DNA of 64,000 nucleotides from Microbispora siamensis (GCF_016863095.1 NZ_BOOF01000029.1:62001-126000), one strand, 5' to 3'. Positions 16,783-30,854 are shown, numbered from the stretch's first letter. Made by a program: numbers and translations. The notes: generated by a model from the letters alone, not told the origin.

Positions 16783-16989
16783 ATGAACTCGATTGACCTG
16801 TCCGGAGCCGTCTGGTGGAAGAGCAGCCGGAGCTCTAACAACTGTCAGTGTGTGGAAGTGGCCGTACTTCCTGACGGCCACGTGGGTGTGCGCGACAGCA
16901 AGAACCAGGACGGCCCCGCTCTCGTCTTCACTCCCGCCGAATGGGACGCGTTCATCGGCGGCGTGAAGGACGGCGAGTTCGACCTTTAA
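16783..16989 (+). CDS. DUF397 small protein
   Basis: 68 residues. The family core is clear: DLSGAVWWKSSRSS, NCVEVA-like CQCVEVAVL, VGVRDSKNQDGPALVFTPAEWDAFIGGVKDGEF. Start at ATG 16783 gives the family N terminus MNSIDLSG; a TTG at 16777 is better spaced (about 6 bases) from GGGGGGAGAG, and an ATG lies at 16753. Cytoplasmic partner of the preceding DUF5753 regulator. It has the unusual CQC in place of the common NC. Confidence 0.85.
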   Translation: MNSIDLSGAVWWKSSRSSNNCQCVEVAVLPDGHVGVRDSKNQDGPALVFTPAEWDAFIGGVKDGEFDL

Positions 16990-17060
16990 CGAGTCCGGCA
17001 GGAAATCGCGACCGCGGAAATCGGCCCCGGCGGGGCGCTCTGACGACGGTCGCGGACGCG

Positions 17061-17097
17061 CGTACGGCCCGCGCCCGGAAGGGGCGCGAGCCGTACG
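17061..17097. terminator. bidirectional hairpin terminator
   Basis: A 16-bp stem (CGTACGGCCCGCGCCC paired with GGGCGCGAGCCGTACG, one mismatch) and a GGAAG loop lie between the convergent DUF397 and catalase genes. No T-tract, as is usual in high-GC actinomycetes. Confidence 0.7.
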
Positions 17098-17111
17098 TGA
17101 GGGGAAGGGGG

Positions 17112-18560
17112 TCAGGCGACGCCGAGCCCCTGCGCGACGCGCTGGCCGAGGTCCTTGTGGATGTTGGTCCAATACTCGACCACGCGCTTCTTCATGTCGG
17201 CGGTCACCTCGGGAGCCGAGGCGTGGCCGATGATGTTGCTCACCATGTGGTCGCGGTCGACGTCGGAGAGTACGTTCTCCCACAGCGCGCGCGGCTGGAC
17301 GTAGTCGTCGTCCTCGCGGTGCCTGACGTACGCGCTCCGGATGATCTCACCGGCGACCTGGTAGTTCTCGCCCTCGTAGAGCGAGGGGTCGGCGGCGGGG
17401 CCGCCGAAGGAGTTCGGCGCGTACAGCGGGTCGCTCGGGTTGGCGAACGTCATGGCGCCGTCCTTGTTGTAGCTGTGGACGGGCGCCTTGGGCCGGTTCA
17501 CCGGAAGCTGCAGGTAGTTGGTGCCGATGCGGTGGCGGTGGGTGTCGGGGTAGGAGAACAGCCGGCCCTGGAGCATCTTGTCCGGCGAGGCGCCGATGCC
17601 CGGCACCAGGTTGGCGGGCTCGAAAGCGGCCTGCTCGATTTCGGCGAAGTAGTTCTCCGGGTTGCGGTTCAGCACGAACCGGCCGATCGTGATCTCCGGG
17701 TAGTCGGAGTGCGGCCAGACCTTCGTGAGGTCGAACGGGTTGAACCGGTAGTCCGCCGCGTCCTCGAAGGGCATGATCTGGACGTTGACCTTCCACGCCG
17801 GGTGGTCGCCGTTCCTGATGGCGGTGTGCAGGTCGCGGATGTGGAAGTCCGGGTCCTCGGCGGTCATGGCCCTGGCCTCGGCGTCGGTGAAGTTCTCGAT
17901 GCCCTGCTCGGTCTTGAAGTGGTACTTGACCCAGAACTTCTCGCCCGCGGCGTTGTACCAGAGGAAGGTGTGCGACCCGAAGCCGTGCATGTGCCGCCAC
18001 GTGCGGGGGGTGCCGCGGTCGGTCATGAGGAACGACACCTGGTGGGCCGACTCGGGCGACAGCGTCCAGAAGTCCCACTGCATGTTGTGGTCGTGCAGAT
18101 GGTTGTCGGCGCGGCGCTTCTGCGTGTGGATGAAGTCGGAGAACTTCGAAGGGTCGCGGATGAAGAAGATCGGCGTGTTGTTGCCGACGATGTCGTAGTT
18201 GCCGTCCTCCGTGTAGAACTTGATCGCGAAGCCGCGGGGGTCGCGCGCGGTGTCGGCGCTGCCCAGTTCGCCGGCCACGGTGGAGAATCGAAGGAGGAGC
18301 TCGGTCTCCTCGCCCTTCTGGAACAGCTTCGCCTTGGTGTACTGGCTGACGTCCTCGGTGATGTGCAGCACGCCGTACGCGCCGCCGCCCTTGGCGTGCA
18401 CTACGCGCTCGGGGACCCGCTCCCGGTTGAAGTGGGCCATCTTCTGGATCAGGTAGTGGTCCTGCAGCAGCAGCGGGCCGTTGGGACCGACGGACAGGGA
18501 GAACTCGTCGCTGGGAGCGGGAATCCCGGCGTCAGTGGTGGTGATGGGCCTGTCGGTCAT
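17112..18560 (-). CDS. catA: monofunctional heme catalase
   Basis: 482 residues, small-subunit size. Distal His in ERVVHAKGGGAYG (H55), the RFSTVAGELGSADTARDPRGFAIKFYT signature, distal Asn in VGNNTPIFF and proximal tyrosine in RLFSYPDTHRHRIG. It breaks hydrogen peroxide into water and oxygen. Start at ATG 18560 with GGAGGAC about 8 bases upstream. It lies 67 bp downstream of a Fur-family gene on the same strand, the catR-catA arrangement known from Streptomyces coelicolor. Confidence 0.97.
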   Translation of the reverse strand: MTDRPITTTDAGIPAPSDEFSLSVGPNGPLLLQDHYLIQKMAHFNRERVPERVVHAKGGGAYGVLHITEDVSQYTKAKLFQKGEETELLLRFSTVAGELGSADTARDPRGFAIKFYTEDGNYDIVGNNTPIFFIRDPSKFSDFIHTQKRRADNHLHDHNMQWDFWTLSPESAHQVSFLMTDRGTPRTWRHMHGFGSHTFLWYNAAGEKFWVKYHFKTEQGIENFTDAEARAMTAEDPDFHIRDLHTAIRNGDHPAWKVNVQIMPFEDAADYRFNPFDLTKVWPHSDYPEITIGRFVLNRNPENYFAEIEQAAFEPANLVPGIGASPDKMLQGRLFSYPDTHRHRIGTNYLQLPVNRPKAPVHSYNKDGAMTFANPSDPLYAPNSFGGPAADPSLYEGENYQVAGEIIRSAYVRHREDDDYVQPRALWENVLSDVDRDHMVSNIIGHASAPEVTADMKKRVVEYWTNIHKDLGQRVAQGLGVA

Positions 18561-18627
18561 GGGGCTGTCCTCCGGGGTCACTTCATGGGATGCGTGCGGG
18601 AAACGACGGAAAGCGGGGACGCGAGGC

Positions 18628-19080
18628 TCAGGCACGGGCGGAGCCGGACCGGGCGCTGCCGGTCTCGGCCCGGCACGGGGGGCACAGGCCCCAGTAGATG
18701 ACGTCCGCCTCGTCCACCAGGTAGCCGGCGTCCGACGCCGGCTCCAGGCAGGGCGCGTGCCCCACCGCGCAGTCGACGTCCGTGACTCTTCCGCAACGGC
18801 GGCAGACGAGGTGGTGGTGGTTGTCGCCCACCCGCGTCTCGTACCGTGTCGGGCTGCCCGCGGGCTCGATGCGGCGGAGCAGTGCGCCGCGCTGCAACGC
18901 GTTCAGCGAGTCGTAGACGGCTTGCAGGGACACCTGGCCGACGCGTTCGCACACACCGCGATGGATGGCTTCCACGTCGAGGTGGTCGCCCCCGCTCACG
19001 GTCTGCAGGATCGCCAGGCGGGCCGCGGTCACCCGCAGTCCGGCCTCGCGAAGGCGCTCGGCGTCGTCCACAGCCCTCAC
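18628..19080 (-). CDS. catR: Fur/PerR-family regulator, CatR-like
   Basis: 150 residues. Winged helix LREAGLRVTAARLAILQTVSGGDHLDVEAIHRG..VSLQAVYDSLNALQRGALL, metal-site DNHHHLVCRRCG and the paired zinc cysteines CRRC / CPPC. Most like the CatR/FurA peroxide sensors that repress a catalase gene and themselves until metal-catalysed oxidation. GTG start at 19080 has no clear Shine-Dalgarno; a perfect 6+5+6 palindrome sits 11 bases upstream. Gene order with catalase supports the role. Confidence 0.9.
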   Translation of the reverse strand: MRAVDDAERLREAGLRVTAARLAILQTVSGGDHLDVEAIHRGVCERVGQVSLQAVYDSLNALQRGALLRRIEPAGSPTRYETRVGDNHHHLVCRRCGRVTDVDCAVGHAPCLEPASDAGYLVDEADVIYWGLCPPCRAETGSARSGSARA

Positions 19081-19091
19081 GTTAGCAGTAA

Positions 19092-19108
19092 ACTTGAATG
19101 ACTCAAGT
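19092..19108. promoter_or_regulatory. CatR/Fur-type operator
   Basis: ACTTGAATGACTCAAGT: arms ACTTGA/TCAAGT are perfect around 5 bp. It sits directly upstream of the catR start and would cover its promoter, fitting autorepression of catR-catA by peroxide-sensitive CatR. Confidence 0.7.
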
Positions 19109-19189
19109 AAAGGAACTCTCCAAGTTTTTTGCCCCAGGATCTCCCACGGGCTCCCCGGATGCCGGCGGGAGATGGCATGCTCGGGTGCC

Positions 19190-20278
19190 GTGAGACGTCA
19201 GCCCCTCGCCCTGTCCCTGTTCGCCCTCCTCGCGGCTCCCCTTCTCGTCGCGGGATGCAGCCCGGCGGAGAGCGAGCCCGTCCCCGGCGCGTCGCAACCG
19301 GAGGTCAAGACCGCGACCCCGTCTCCCAAGCCGCAGCGGCGGCCCTTCACGATCTCCTTCGCCGGCGACGTGCACTTCGAGGGCGTCCTGCGCAACCGGC
19401 TCAACGCCGACCCGCGTACGGCGCTCGGCCCGATCGCCGCCGTGCTGCGCAGATCCAACCTCACCGCGCTCAACCTCGAGACGGCCATCACCACCGCCGG
19501 TACGCCCGCCCCGGGCAAGCAGTTCACCTTCCGCGCCCCGGCCACGGCGTTCACCGCGCTCAAGGCCGCCGGGGTGGACGTCGTCACGATGGCCAACAAC
19601 CACGGCATGGACTACATGGAGAGCGGCCTGCGGGACACGCTCGCCGCGATCAGGTCATCGAAGTTCCCCGTCATCGGCATCGGCGCGAACGAGACCGAGG
19701 CCTACCGGCCCTACCGCAGGACGGTCAACGGCAACCGGGTGTCGATCATCGGCGCGACCCAGGTGCTCGACGAGCAGTTCATCCAGGCGTGGACCGCCTC
19801 CGGTGACAAGGGCGGGCTCGCCTCGGCCAAGAACGAGCCCCGGCTCCTGCGTGCCGTGCGGCAGGCCCGCAAGAACTCCGACACCGTCATTGTGTTCCTG
19901 CACTGGGGCACCGAGCTGGTCAAGTGCCCGACGCCGGTGCAGCGGAGCCTGGCGGACAAGCTCGTGGCCGCGGGGGCCGACGTGATCGTGGGCAGCCACG
20001 CGCACATCCTGCTGGGCGGCGGTTACTCCGGACAGGCGTACGTGCAGTACGGCCTGGGCAACTTCGCCTTCTACAACTGGGGCCCGGACACCGGGACGAC
20101 CGGCGTGCTCACCCTGACGATCAACGGCAGGAAGGTGCTCAAGGACCAGTGGACCCCCGCCCGGATCAACGGCGGCGTGCCGATTCCCGTGACGGGCGGC
20201 GCCAAGCAGCAGGCGCTCGGCGCGTACCGCGCGCTGCGCGGCTGCACCGGCCTGTCGGCCGCACCGGCCGACTCCTGA
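19190..20278 (+). CDS. CapA-family lipoprotein (poly-gamma-glutamate/cell-surface type)
   Basis: 362 residues. Lipoprotein signal with lipobox LLVAGC (Cys at residue 20), a short Pro/Ser linker, then the CapA metallophosphatase-like domain: FAGDVHFEGVL, NLTALNLETAIT, MANNHGMDYMESGL, IVFLHWGTELVKCPT, VGSHAHILLGG and YGLGNFAF. Related proteins act in capsule or poly-glutamate assembly; many actinobacterial copies are of unknown role. Start at GTG 19190 gives a standard signal peptide; CATGCT lies 8 bases ahead. An in-frame ATG at 19172 is possible. Confidence 0.85.
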   Translation: MRRQPLALSLFALLAAPLLVAGCSPAESEPVPGASQPEVKTATPSPKPQRRPFTISFAGDVHFEGVLRNRLNADPRTALGPIAAVLRRSNLTALNLETAITTAGTPAPGKQFTFRAPATAFTALKAAGVDVVTMANNHGMDYMESGLRDTLAAIRSSKFPVIGIGANETEAYRPYRRTVNGNRVSIIGATQVLDEQFIQAWTASGDKGGLASAKNEPRLLRAVRQARKNSDTVIVFLHWGTELVKCPTPVQRSLADKLVAAGADVIVGSHAHILLGGGYSGQAYVQYGLGNFAFYNWGPDTGTTGVLTLTINGRKVLKDQWTPARINGGVPIPVTGGAKQQALGAYRALRGCTGLSAAPADS

Positions 20279-20460
20279 CGGCGGTGCTACGGGATTCTTG
20301 CCGCAATTCAGACGACTGGTCGATAAGCGCTGACCACGGCGCGTGAAACAGGCAAGATGGGTGAGTGTCCAGCCGGTACGTGAGGGAAGCAGGCGGTCCC
20401 GCCTTCGCCGTCGAGCACTGTTCACCCGTCGACAGTTGGGGCCGTGGGGGTGGTGAGGGG

Positions 20461-21111
20461 ATGTCGCCGCGCTCGTCGCATCCCGGTGAGCCGCTGCGGC
20501 GGCGTCCTTCGCAGCGTCGTAGCGCCCGCAGAGTGGAGCGGATGCTCGACGCCTGCGCCGAGTTGCTCGACGAGGGCGGCTATGACGCGCTGACGACCAC
20601 CCGGGTGGCCGAGCGGGCCGGGGTGGCGATCGGCTCGGTCTACCAGTTCTTCCCGGACAAGCGGGCGCTCAGCCAGGCCCTGACCCGGCGCAACGTCGAG
20701 TTGTTCGTCGCGCGGGTCGGGCGTCGCTTCATGGTCGAGGACTACGCCGGCTGGTGGGACGCCGTCGACGCCATCATCGACGAGTACGTCGAGATGCACC
20801 GCACCGTGCCCGGGTTCCGCTCGCTGCACTTCGGCGAGGTCTTCGATCTCGACCTCCTCGACTCCGTGTCCGACAACAGCACCGTGATCGCCGGGCGGCT
20901 CCGCGCGTTGCTTCTCGCCGAATTCGGTCTCGCCGACAGTGAGGATTTGGACCGTGCCATTCTCGTCGCCGTCGAGGCCGGGGACGCGGTGCTGAAGCTC
21001 GCCTTCCGGCACGATCCCAACGGCGACCCCGGAATCGTGGCCGAAGCCAAACGGCTCGTCTGCGGATACCTGTCCCGCCAGCTCGCCTCCGCCGTCTCGG
21101 GCGGCGAATGA
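20461..21111 (+). CDS. TetR-family transcriptional regulator
   Basis: 216 residues. N-terminal HTH: RVERMLDACAELLDEGGYDALTTTRVAERAGVAIGSVYQFFPDKRAL; the C-terminal ligand domain is unassigned. Start at ATG 20461 with GTGAGGGG just upstream. An alternative GTG at 20365, preceded by CAAGAT 6 bases away, would add 32 residues and would be leaderless. Targets not evident; it ends 20 bp from the convergent next gene. Confidence 0.85.
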   Translation: MSPRSSHPGEPLRRRPSQRRSARRVERMLDACAELLDEGGYDALTTTRVAERAGVAIGSVYQFFPDKRALSQALTRRNVELFVARVGRRFMVEDYAGWWDAVDAIIDEYVEMHRTVPGFRSLHFGEVFDLDLLDSVSDNSTVIAGRLRALLLAEFGLADSEDLDRAILVAVEAGDAVLKLAFRHDPNGDPGIVAEAKRLVCGYLSRQLASAVSGGE

Positions 21112-21131
21112 CGACGGTTCGCGCCGGGGCC

Positions 21132-21527
21132 TCACTCGCGGGGGCGGCCGGGATCACCCGGCGCCTGCGGGCCGGGTACGGCGCGGGGGACGCCGATCGA
21201 GGGCCACAGTCCCGGCGCGGAGCCCTGGACGTAGGCCGTGTTCTGCCACGACCTGGTGCGGGTGCGCGGCGGTATCGGCAGCTCCCGGGCGTCGTCCTCG
21301 TCCGTCAGGCTCGGCTGCCTCTTCCCGGCCGTGCCCGCGCGGCATCCGAGACTCGCCGCCGGCTCGACTCTCAGCTCCATCATCTGCAGCTTGGCCTGCA
21401 GCCGGGCCAGTTCGGCGCGGGCCTGGTCGAGCGCCTCGTACTGGGCCGTGACGAAGCCGGCGAAACCCGGGACCACCGCGGCGAGCACCGTTGTGGAGGC
21501 GAGAGTCAGTATCACCCGCTTGGACAT
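21132..21527 (-). CDS. small membrane-anchored coiled-coil protein, unknown
   Basis: 131 residues. One N-terminal membrane helix (MSKRVILTLASTTVLAAVVP), then a heptad-like coiled coil (YEALDQARAELARLQAKLQMMELRVEP) and a Pro/Arg-rich tail. Start at ATG 21527 with GGAGCG 8 bases upstream; a longer open frame upstream has no ribosome-binding site. The layout recalls DivIC/FtsL-like anchors in general shape, but there is no sequence support for that role. Confidence 0.5.
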   Translation of the reverse strand: MSKRVILTLASTTVLAAVVPGFAGFVTAQYEALDQARAELARLQAKLQMMELRVEPAASLGCRAGTAGKRQPSLTDEDDARELPIPPRTRTRSWQNTAYVQGSAPGLWPSIGVPRAVPGPQAPGDPGRPRE

Positions 21528-21677
21528 GCTGTAACGCTCCTCGCCGAGCTTCGATTGGCACAGGCGTGGTGCGATATGCCCGGCTATCTGCAGAGAAAAG
21601 CGCATAGTAGCCAAACGTGTACTAATTGTTGCTTCGGCAATGCCTGGTGTTGTCCTGCGAAAACACGCCGGGATCGG

Positions 21678-21683
21678 TAGCCT
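21678..21683 (+). promoter_or_regulatory. -10 box of leaderless TPR-like gene
   Basis: TAGCCT, 7 bases, then GTG at 21691. Confidence 0.5.
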
Positions 21684-21690
21684 CGGCTCT

Positions 21691-22230
21691 GTGGCACATG
21701 TGACAAATGAGCAGGTGGACCGACTGCTCGAACAGGCCCTGCTGCTCGATGACCACGGTGCCCTCGCCCGCCGCCTCGACGCGCTGGCCCAGGGGTACGA
21801 GTCGGGAGAGATGTCCAGGGCGGCGATCCTCGTGCTCGCCGCGGAGGAGTGGCGCCAGGCCGGTCAGCCCGCGACCGCCCTCGACCGTTACCAGAGCGCT
21901 CTGGAGGATGGCGGGGAGGTGCCGGTGGACCCGCGTGCGGGCATCGCCGACACGCTGTTCGAGCTCGACCGGCCCGAGGAGGCCAGGGCCGTGATCGCCG
22001 CGGTCAGGGCAGGGGACTGGAACCCGGCCACCGCGCTGACCGTCGCCGAGACACTCGTGGCGTACGGCGACCTCGACGCGGCGCACGAGTGGGCCACCGA
22101 GGGCATCCGGGCCTGCGGCGCCACGGTGTCGGGCATCCGCGACTCGCTGCTGCGCACGCGCTACCGCATCCGGGTCGATCTCGGCCTGCCCGAGGACGAC
22201 CTCGACGCCCTCCTCGACGTCTCCCGCTGA
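21691..22230 (+). CDS. TPR-like helical repeat protein, unknown function
   Basis: 179 residues, acidic, all-helical. Helix pairs with Ala/Trp/Tyr spacing (ILVLAAEEWRQAGQPATALDRYQSALEDGG, TALTVAETLVAYGDLDAAHEWATEGIRACG) match tetratricopeptide repeats. The leaderless GTG at 21691 is preferred over the ATG at 21640. No partner is evident. The gene ends before a strong terminator. Confidence 0.7.
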   Translation: MAHVTNEQVDRLLEQALLLDDHGALARRLDALAQGYESGEMSRAAILVLAAEEWRQAGQPATALDRYQSALEDGGEVPVDPRAGIADTLFELDRPEEARAVIAAVRAGDWNPATALTVAETLVAYGDLDAAHEWATEGIRACGATVSGIRDSLLRTRYRIRVDLGLPEDDLDALLDVSR

Positions 22231-22287
22231 GACGCCACCCCGGCTACGGCTGAGGGCCTCCGGGGCGGACGTGTGAGGGCATGTGAA

Positions 22288-22312
22288 AAGGGGCCGTGTG
22301 TCACGGCCCCTT
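22288..22312. terminator. bidirectional terminator hairpin
   Basis: AAGGGGCCGTG and CACGGCCCCTT form a perfect 11-bp stem with a 3-base loop, between the convergent TPR-like gene and the low-complexity secreted protein gene. Confidence 0.85.
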
Positions 22313-22417
22313 GGTCACGTTGTTCTGGTTCGCTGTCTTCGGTTTCGCTGTCTTCGACGAAGCCGCCGGCCGCGAGGCGCCGCCCTCGCGCGTCCGCGGC
22401 GTACGGCGGACGGAGGG

Positions 22418-23863
22418 TTACGGCAGGAGTCTCTTGCCGGTCGCGGTGGCGAAATCGGTCACCGCACGCGTGCCCGTCGCCTTGGTGAGGGCGGCCGGGG
22501 TGGTGATGTCGCCGTTCTGCTGACGCGCGGCCGCCTTGGGGTACTCGCGCGGCTGCAGCCGCGGCACGTGCCGGCCATCCGCAGCGTCGGGCTGCACGGC
22601 CGCCGCCGTCCCCCGCCCGCGCGCGTCGTCGTGCCGCTGGCGCTTGTCCTTGGCCCCCTTCTTGCGCTCACCCTCCGGCAGGGAGGCGTTCCGCGTGCCG
22701 GTCATGGGCCGGCCGGCCTGACCCGCCTGCGGGGCCGCCTGAGCGGCACTCTGGTTGGCGGCCGGGGCCGGGGCTATGACCCCGGGCTGCTTGTGCGGGT
22801 GGTGCGCCTTGCGGTGGCGGCGGTCCTTCGCCGGGAAGGTCTGCGTGCTCTGCTCCTGGCCCGAGGCGCCGCTCTGCGAACTGGTGCTGTGGGATACGCC
22901 CTGGGGCGCGATGACCCCCTGCGTGCCCTGGTTCCGCGCCTCCGGCCTCTGCGCGTTCTGCGCTCCGGGCTTCTGCGCTCCCGCGTTCTGTGCCCCGGGC
23001 TTCTGCGCGTGCTGTGTCCCGGGCTTCTGCGACACCGGGCCCTGGGCCGAGCCCGCCGACTCGTCCTCCGGCTTGGGATGCCGGTGGCTCTTCTTCGGAT
23101 GCCCCTGCGCGACCGGGTGCTCCCGCTCGTGTGCGGCCGGCGCGGTCCGCAGCGCCTGCGGCGCGCAGGCGTTCGCGGCGCCGGGCTTGGCGGGTGCGAC
23201 GGCGAGGAGGGGCACGGTGCTCCTGGCCGGGAACAGGGTCTTGGCATCGGCGGCGGGAACGGCGGGCGCGCGGCGCGGTTCGGAGACGGCCGTGGCGCCG
23301 GCCACGGCGTTCTGCACCGGGGCGGAGGCCGCCTTCGCGGGCGCCGAGAGGGTCGTGGCGTCGGCGGGCAGCGTCTTCGCGCCCGCCGGCGCGGGCAGAA
23401 CCGCCGCGCCGCCGGGCACCGCGCCACCGGACACCGTGCCAGGTGCAGTGCCAGGTGCAGTGCCAGGTGCAGTGCCAGTCGCCGTGCCGGGCATCGAACC
23501 CGGCAGCGTACGGGGGCCCGGCACGGCCGGCAGGGCCGCGGGCCCCGGGACGGTGCGGGCGACCGTGGCCGAGCCGGTGGGAAGCGAGTTGTGCCCCTGC
23601 CCGGCGGCCGCTCCGGCCGCGTCGGCGATGCTCAGCACGCTCGCCGCCGGAGCGAGGGTGGTCAGTCCACCCGTCAGGTCGCGGCCGGCGACCTCGTGGC
23701 CGGTGACGTCGCGGCCCGTGACGTCGTGGCTTTGGGCCCGGCAGGCGTCGGCCAGCGCGCCGTCCTTCGCCATCGCCGGGCCTCCGGTCAGCCAGCTCAC
23801 TCCGGCAGTGACCGCCGCAAGCGCGACGCACCGCCCTCGAATACTTCGTGATGTCCTGGACAT
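22418..23863 (-). CDS. long low-complexity secreted protein
   Basis: 481 residues. Sec signal (RGRCVALAAVTAGVSWLTGG, about residues 10-29, then PAMA), then almost entirely low complexity: VTGRDVTGHEVAGRDLTG repeats (about 48-65), PGTAPGTAPGT runs, QKPGAQNAGAQKPGAQNA repeats (about 286-303) and His/Lys-rich patches (KKSHRHPK, DRRHRKAHHPHK). Two cysteines lie near the middle and N terminus. No enzyme domain seen. Likely a disordered cell-wall or spore-coat-associated protein. The coding frame is supported by codon position and the signal peptide. It lies downstream of clpB, 97 bp after its stop, and probably has its own promoter. Confidence 0.6.
   Translation of the reverse strand: MSRTSRSIRGRCVALAAVTAGVSWLTGGPAMAKDGALADACRAQSHDVTGRDVTGHEVAGRDLTGGLTTLAPAASVLSIADAAGAAAGQGHNSLPTGSATVARTVPGPAALPAVPGPRTLPGSMPGTATGTAPGTAPGTAPGTVSGGAVPGGAAVLPAPAGAKTLPADATTLSAPAKAASAPVQNAVAGATAVSEPRRAPAVPAADAKTLFPARSTVPLLAVAPAKPGAANACAPQALRTAPAAHEREHPVAQGHPKKSHRHPKPEDESAGSAQGPVSQKPGTQHAQKPGAQNAGAQKPGAQNAQRPEARNQGTQGVIAPQGVSHSTSSQSGASGQEQSTQTFPAKDRRHRKAHHPHKQPGVIAPAPAANQSAAQAAPQAGQAGRPMTGTRNASLPEGERKKGAKDKRQRHDDARGRGTAAAVQPDAADGRHVPRLQPREYPKAAARQQNGDITTPAALTKATGTRAVTDFATATGKRLLP
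23439..23474. repeat. 12-bp tandem repeat, three copies
   Basis: Unit CCAGGTGCAGTG, three exact copies plus a partial fourth. It is in frame and encodes the PGTA repeats of the low-complexity protein, so copy number can change without breaking the frame. Confidence 0.9.
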
Positions 23864-23960
23864 CCACGTCCCCCTGATCGCGTACGGTAGTCCGACGAAC
23901 GCCGAACGTAGCAGCGAGGGGAAAGGGCGGGGCGCGCTTGCCCCAATGGTGGGGAAGACC

Positions 23961-26549
<2,589 letters not shown>

Positions 26550-26572
26550 ATGTGAATGCCTCGTTTCGCCGA

Positions 26573-26920
26573 TCAGGCAGGTGGCAGTTCGTAGCGGACC
26601 AGTGCCCGCAACATCGTGAGCTCACCCCTGAGCCGGGTGACCTCCTCGCGCATGCGCATGTTCTCGGTTTCGAGTTCGAGGATGCGCTTGATGCCGGCGA
26701 GGTTGATGCCGTGCTCCTGGGAGAGCCGCTGGACCTCGCGCAGAAGCACGATGTCCCTGGTCGAGTACAGCCGCCCCCGCCCCGCCGTACGGCCGGGGCT
26801 GACGAGCCCGAGCCGGTCGTACTGGCGGAGCGTCTGCGGGTGCAGCCCGGACAGCTGGGCGGCTACGGAGATCACATAGACGGGGGTGTCGTCGGAGATG
26901 TCGAAAAACCTGGCATCCAT
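26573..26920 (-). CDS. hspR: HspR heat-shock repressor (MerR family)
   Basis: 115 residues. MerR-type [73 protein letters not shown]. HspR binds HAIR inverted repeats and needs DnaK as co-repressor. It starts 4 bp after dnaJ and is part of the operon it controls; two HAIR boxes lie at the dnaK promoter. Confidence 0.97.
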   Translation of the reverse strand: MDARFFDISDDTPVYVISVAAQLSGLHPQTLRQYDRLGLVSPGRTAGRGRLYSTRDIVLLREVQRLSQEHGINLAGIKRILELETENMRMREEVTRLRGELTMLRALVRYELPPA

Positions 26921-26924
26921 CGGC

Positions 26925-28094
26925 TCACTCGCTTCTGGCCTGCTTGATCAGCTCTTCGCGAAGGTCCTGGCCCTCCGTGGCGTTCCTGAACTCCTCGAGA
27001 GCCGCGCGGGCCTTGTCGTCGAGGTTCTGGGGCACCGTGACCTGGACGGTGACCAACAGGTCGCCCTTCGTGCCGTCCTTGCGGGAGGCCCCCCGGCCGC
27101 GCACCCGGAACGTCCGTCCGTTGGGCGTTCCCTCAGGGATGCGCAGGGTCACCGGCATCCCCCGGAGCGTCGGCACCTTGATCTCGGCGCCGAGCGCGGC
27201 CTCGGGGAAGGTGACGGGGACCGTGACGGTCAGGTTCTCCCCGCTGCGCCCGAACACGGGGTGCGGCTTGACGTGGACCAGCACGTAGAGGTCGCCGGCC
27301 GGGCCGCCGTTCTCACCGGGCGCGCCCTTGCCCTTGATCCTGATGCGCTGGCCGTCGCCGACTCCGGCCGGGATGCGGGCCTGGATCGTACGGGTGCTCT
27401 TGCCGCGCCCGCTGCCCTCGCAGACGGGGCAGGGGTCGTCGACCACCAGACCCCGGCCGCGGCAGTCGCGGCACGGCTCGGAAAAGGCGAAGTTGCCGAG
27501 GTTGCGGCTCGCCGCCCCGGTTCCCTCGCAGGTCGGGCAGACCCGTGGCGTCGTGCCCGCCTTAGCCCCCGTGCCGCCGCAGGCGGTGCAGGCGGCCGAA
27601 CTGGTGAGCCGGAGAGACACGGTGGTGCCGTCGACCGCCTCGCCGAAGGCGAGCGTCACCTCCGACTCGACGTCCTGGCCGCGCCGCGGCCGGGCAGTGG
27701 TCGTGCGCGTGCCCGCTCCGCCTCGGTTGAACAACCCCCCGAACAGGTCCCCGATCCGCTCGCCCGACCCCGACCCGCCGAACAGGTCGCCGAGGTCGAA
27801 GTTGAAGCCCCCACCGGCCCGGGTCCCGCCCGCGCCCGCGTAGCCCCCGAGCCCCGACCCGAAGAGCGTGCGCGCCTCGTCGTACTCCTTGCGCCGCTTG
27901 ACGTCGGAGAGCACGTCGTACGCCTCGGAGACCTCCTTGAACTTCTCCTCGGTCTCCTTGTTCCCCGGGTTGGCGTCGGGGTGGTACTTGCGGGCGAGCT
28001 TGCGATACGCCTTCTTGATCTCCTCGGCGCTCGCGGTCTTGGGCACACCAAGGACGGCGTAGTAGTCCTTTTCCAAGTAGTCCTTGGTGCTCAT
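26925..28094 (-). CDS. dnaJ: DnaJ chaperone
   Basis: 389 residues. J domain with HPD ([11 protein letters not shown]), Gly/Phe-rich linker ([13 protein letters not shown]..), four CxxCxGxG-type zinc motifs ([32 protein letters not shown]) and the C-terminal peptide-binding domain ([22 protein letters not shown]). A type I DnaJ that stimulates DnaK ATPase. It is separated from grpE by a 136-bp spacer with a strong hairpin. Confidence 0.98.
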   Translation of the reverse strand: MSTKDYLEKDYYAVLGVPKTASAEEIKKAYRKLARKYHPDANPGNKETEEKFKEVSEAYDVLSDVKRRKEYDEARTLFGSGLGGYAGAGGTRAGGGFNFDLGDLFGGSGSGERIGDLFGGLFNRGGAGTRTTTARPRRGQDVESEVTLAFGEAVDGTTVSLRLTSSAACTACGGTGAKAGTTPRVCPTCEGTGAASRNLGNFAFSEPCRDCRGRGLVVDDPCPVCEGSGRGKSTRTIQARIPAGVGDGQRIRIKGKGAPGENGGPAGDLYVLVHVKPHPVFGRSGENLTVTVPVTFPEAALGAEIKVPTLRGMPVTLRIPEGTPNGRTFRVRGRGASRKDGTKGDLLVTVQVTVPQNLDDKARAALEEFRNATEGQDLREELIKQARSE

Positions 28095-28187
28095 CTATCG
28101 CTTCCTTCGCACGAAAGGGGAGTGAATCGGTGTTCCCGCGGCCGTTCCCGCGGATGCCCCGCGGCTGTCGTCGCGGGTGCACTCGCG

Positions 28188-28221
28188 GGTCTCTCCCGAT
28201 CTTCGCCGATCGGGAGAGACC
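28188..28221. terminator. perfect 14-bp intercistronic hairpin between grpE and dnaJ
   Basis: GGTCTCTCCCGATC and GATCGGGAGAGACC form a perfect 14-bp stem with a 6-base loop (TTCGCC). It lies 9 bp after the grpE stop. Acting on the minus-strand transcript it could be a partial terminator or an RNA-processing/stability element setting dnaK-grpE above dnaJ-hspR-clpB. Confidence 0.6.
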
Positions 28222-28230
28222 TCCGCGGTT

Positions 28231-30854
<2,624 letters not shown>

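Noticed and set aside
19092..19108. HAIR (HspR) box at catR
   Set aside because: The arms are separated by 5 bp, not the CTTGAGT-N7-ACTCAAG layout; it is better explained as a CatR operator.
23439..23474. CRISPR-like repeat
   Set aside because: The repeats are 12 bp, directly adjacent without spacers, and in frame in a coding sequence.
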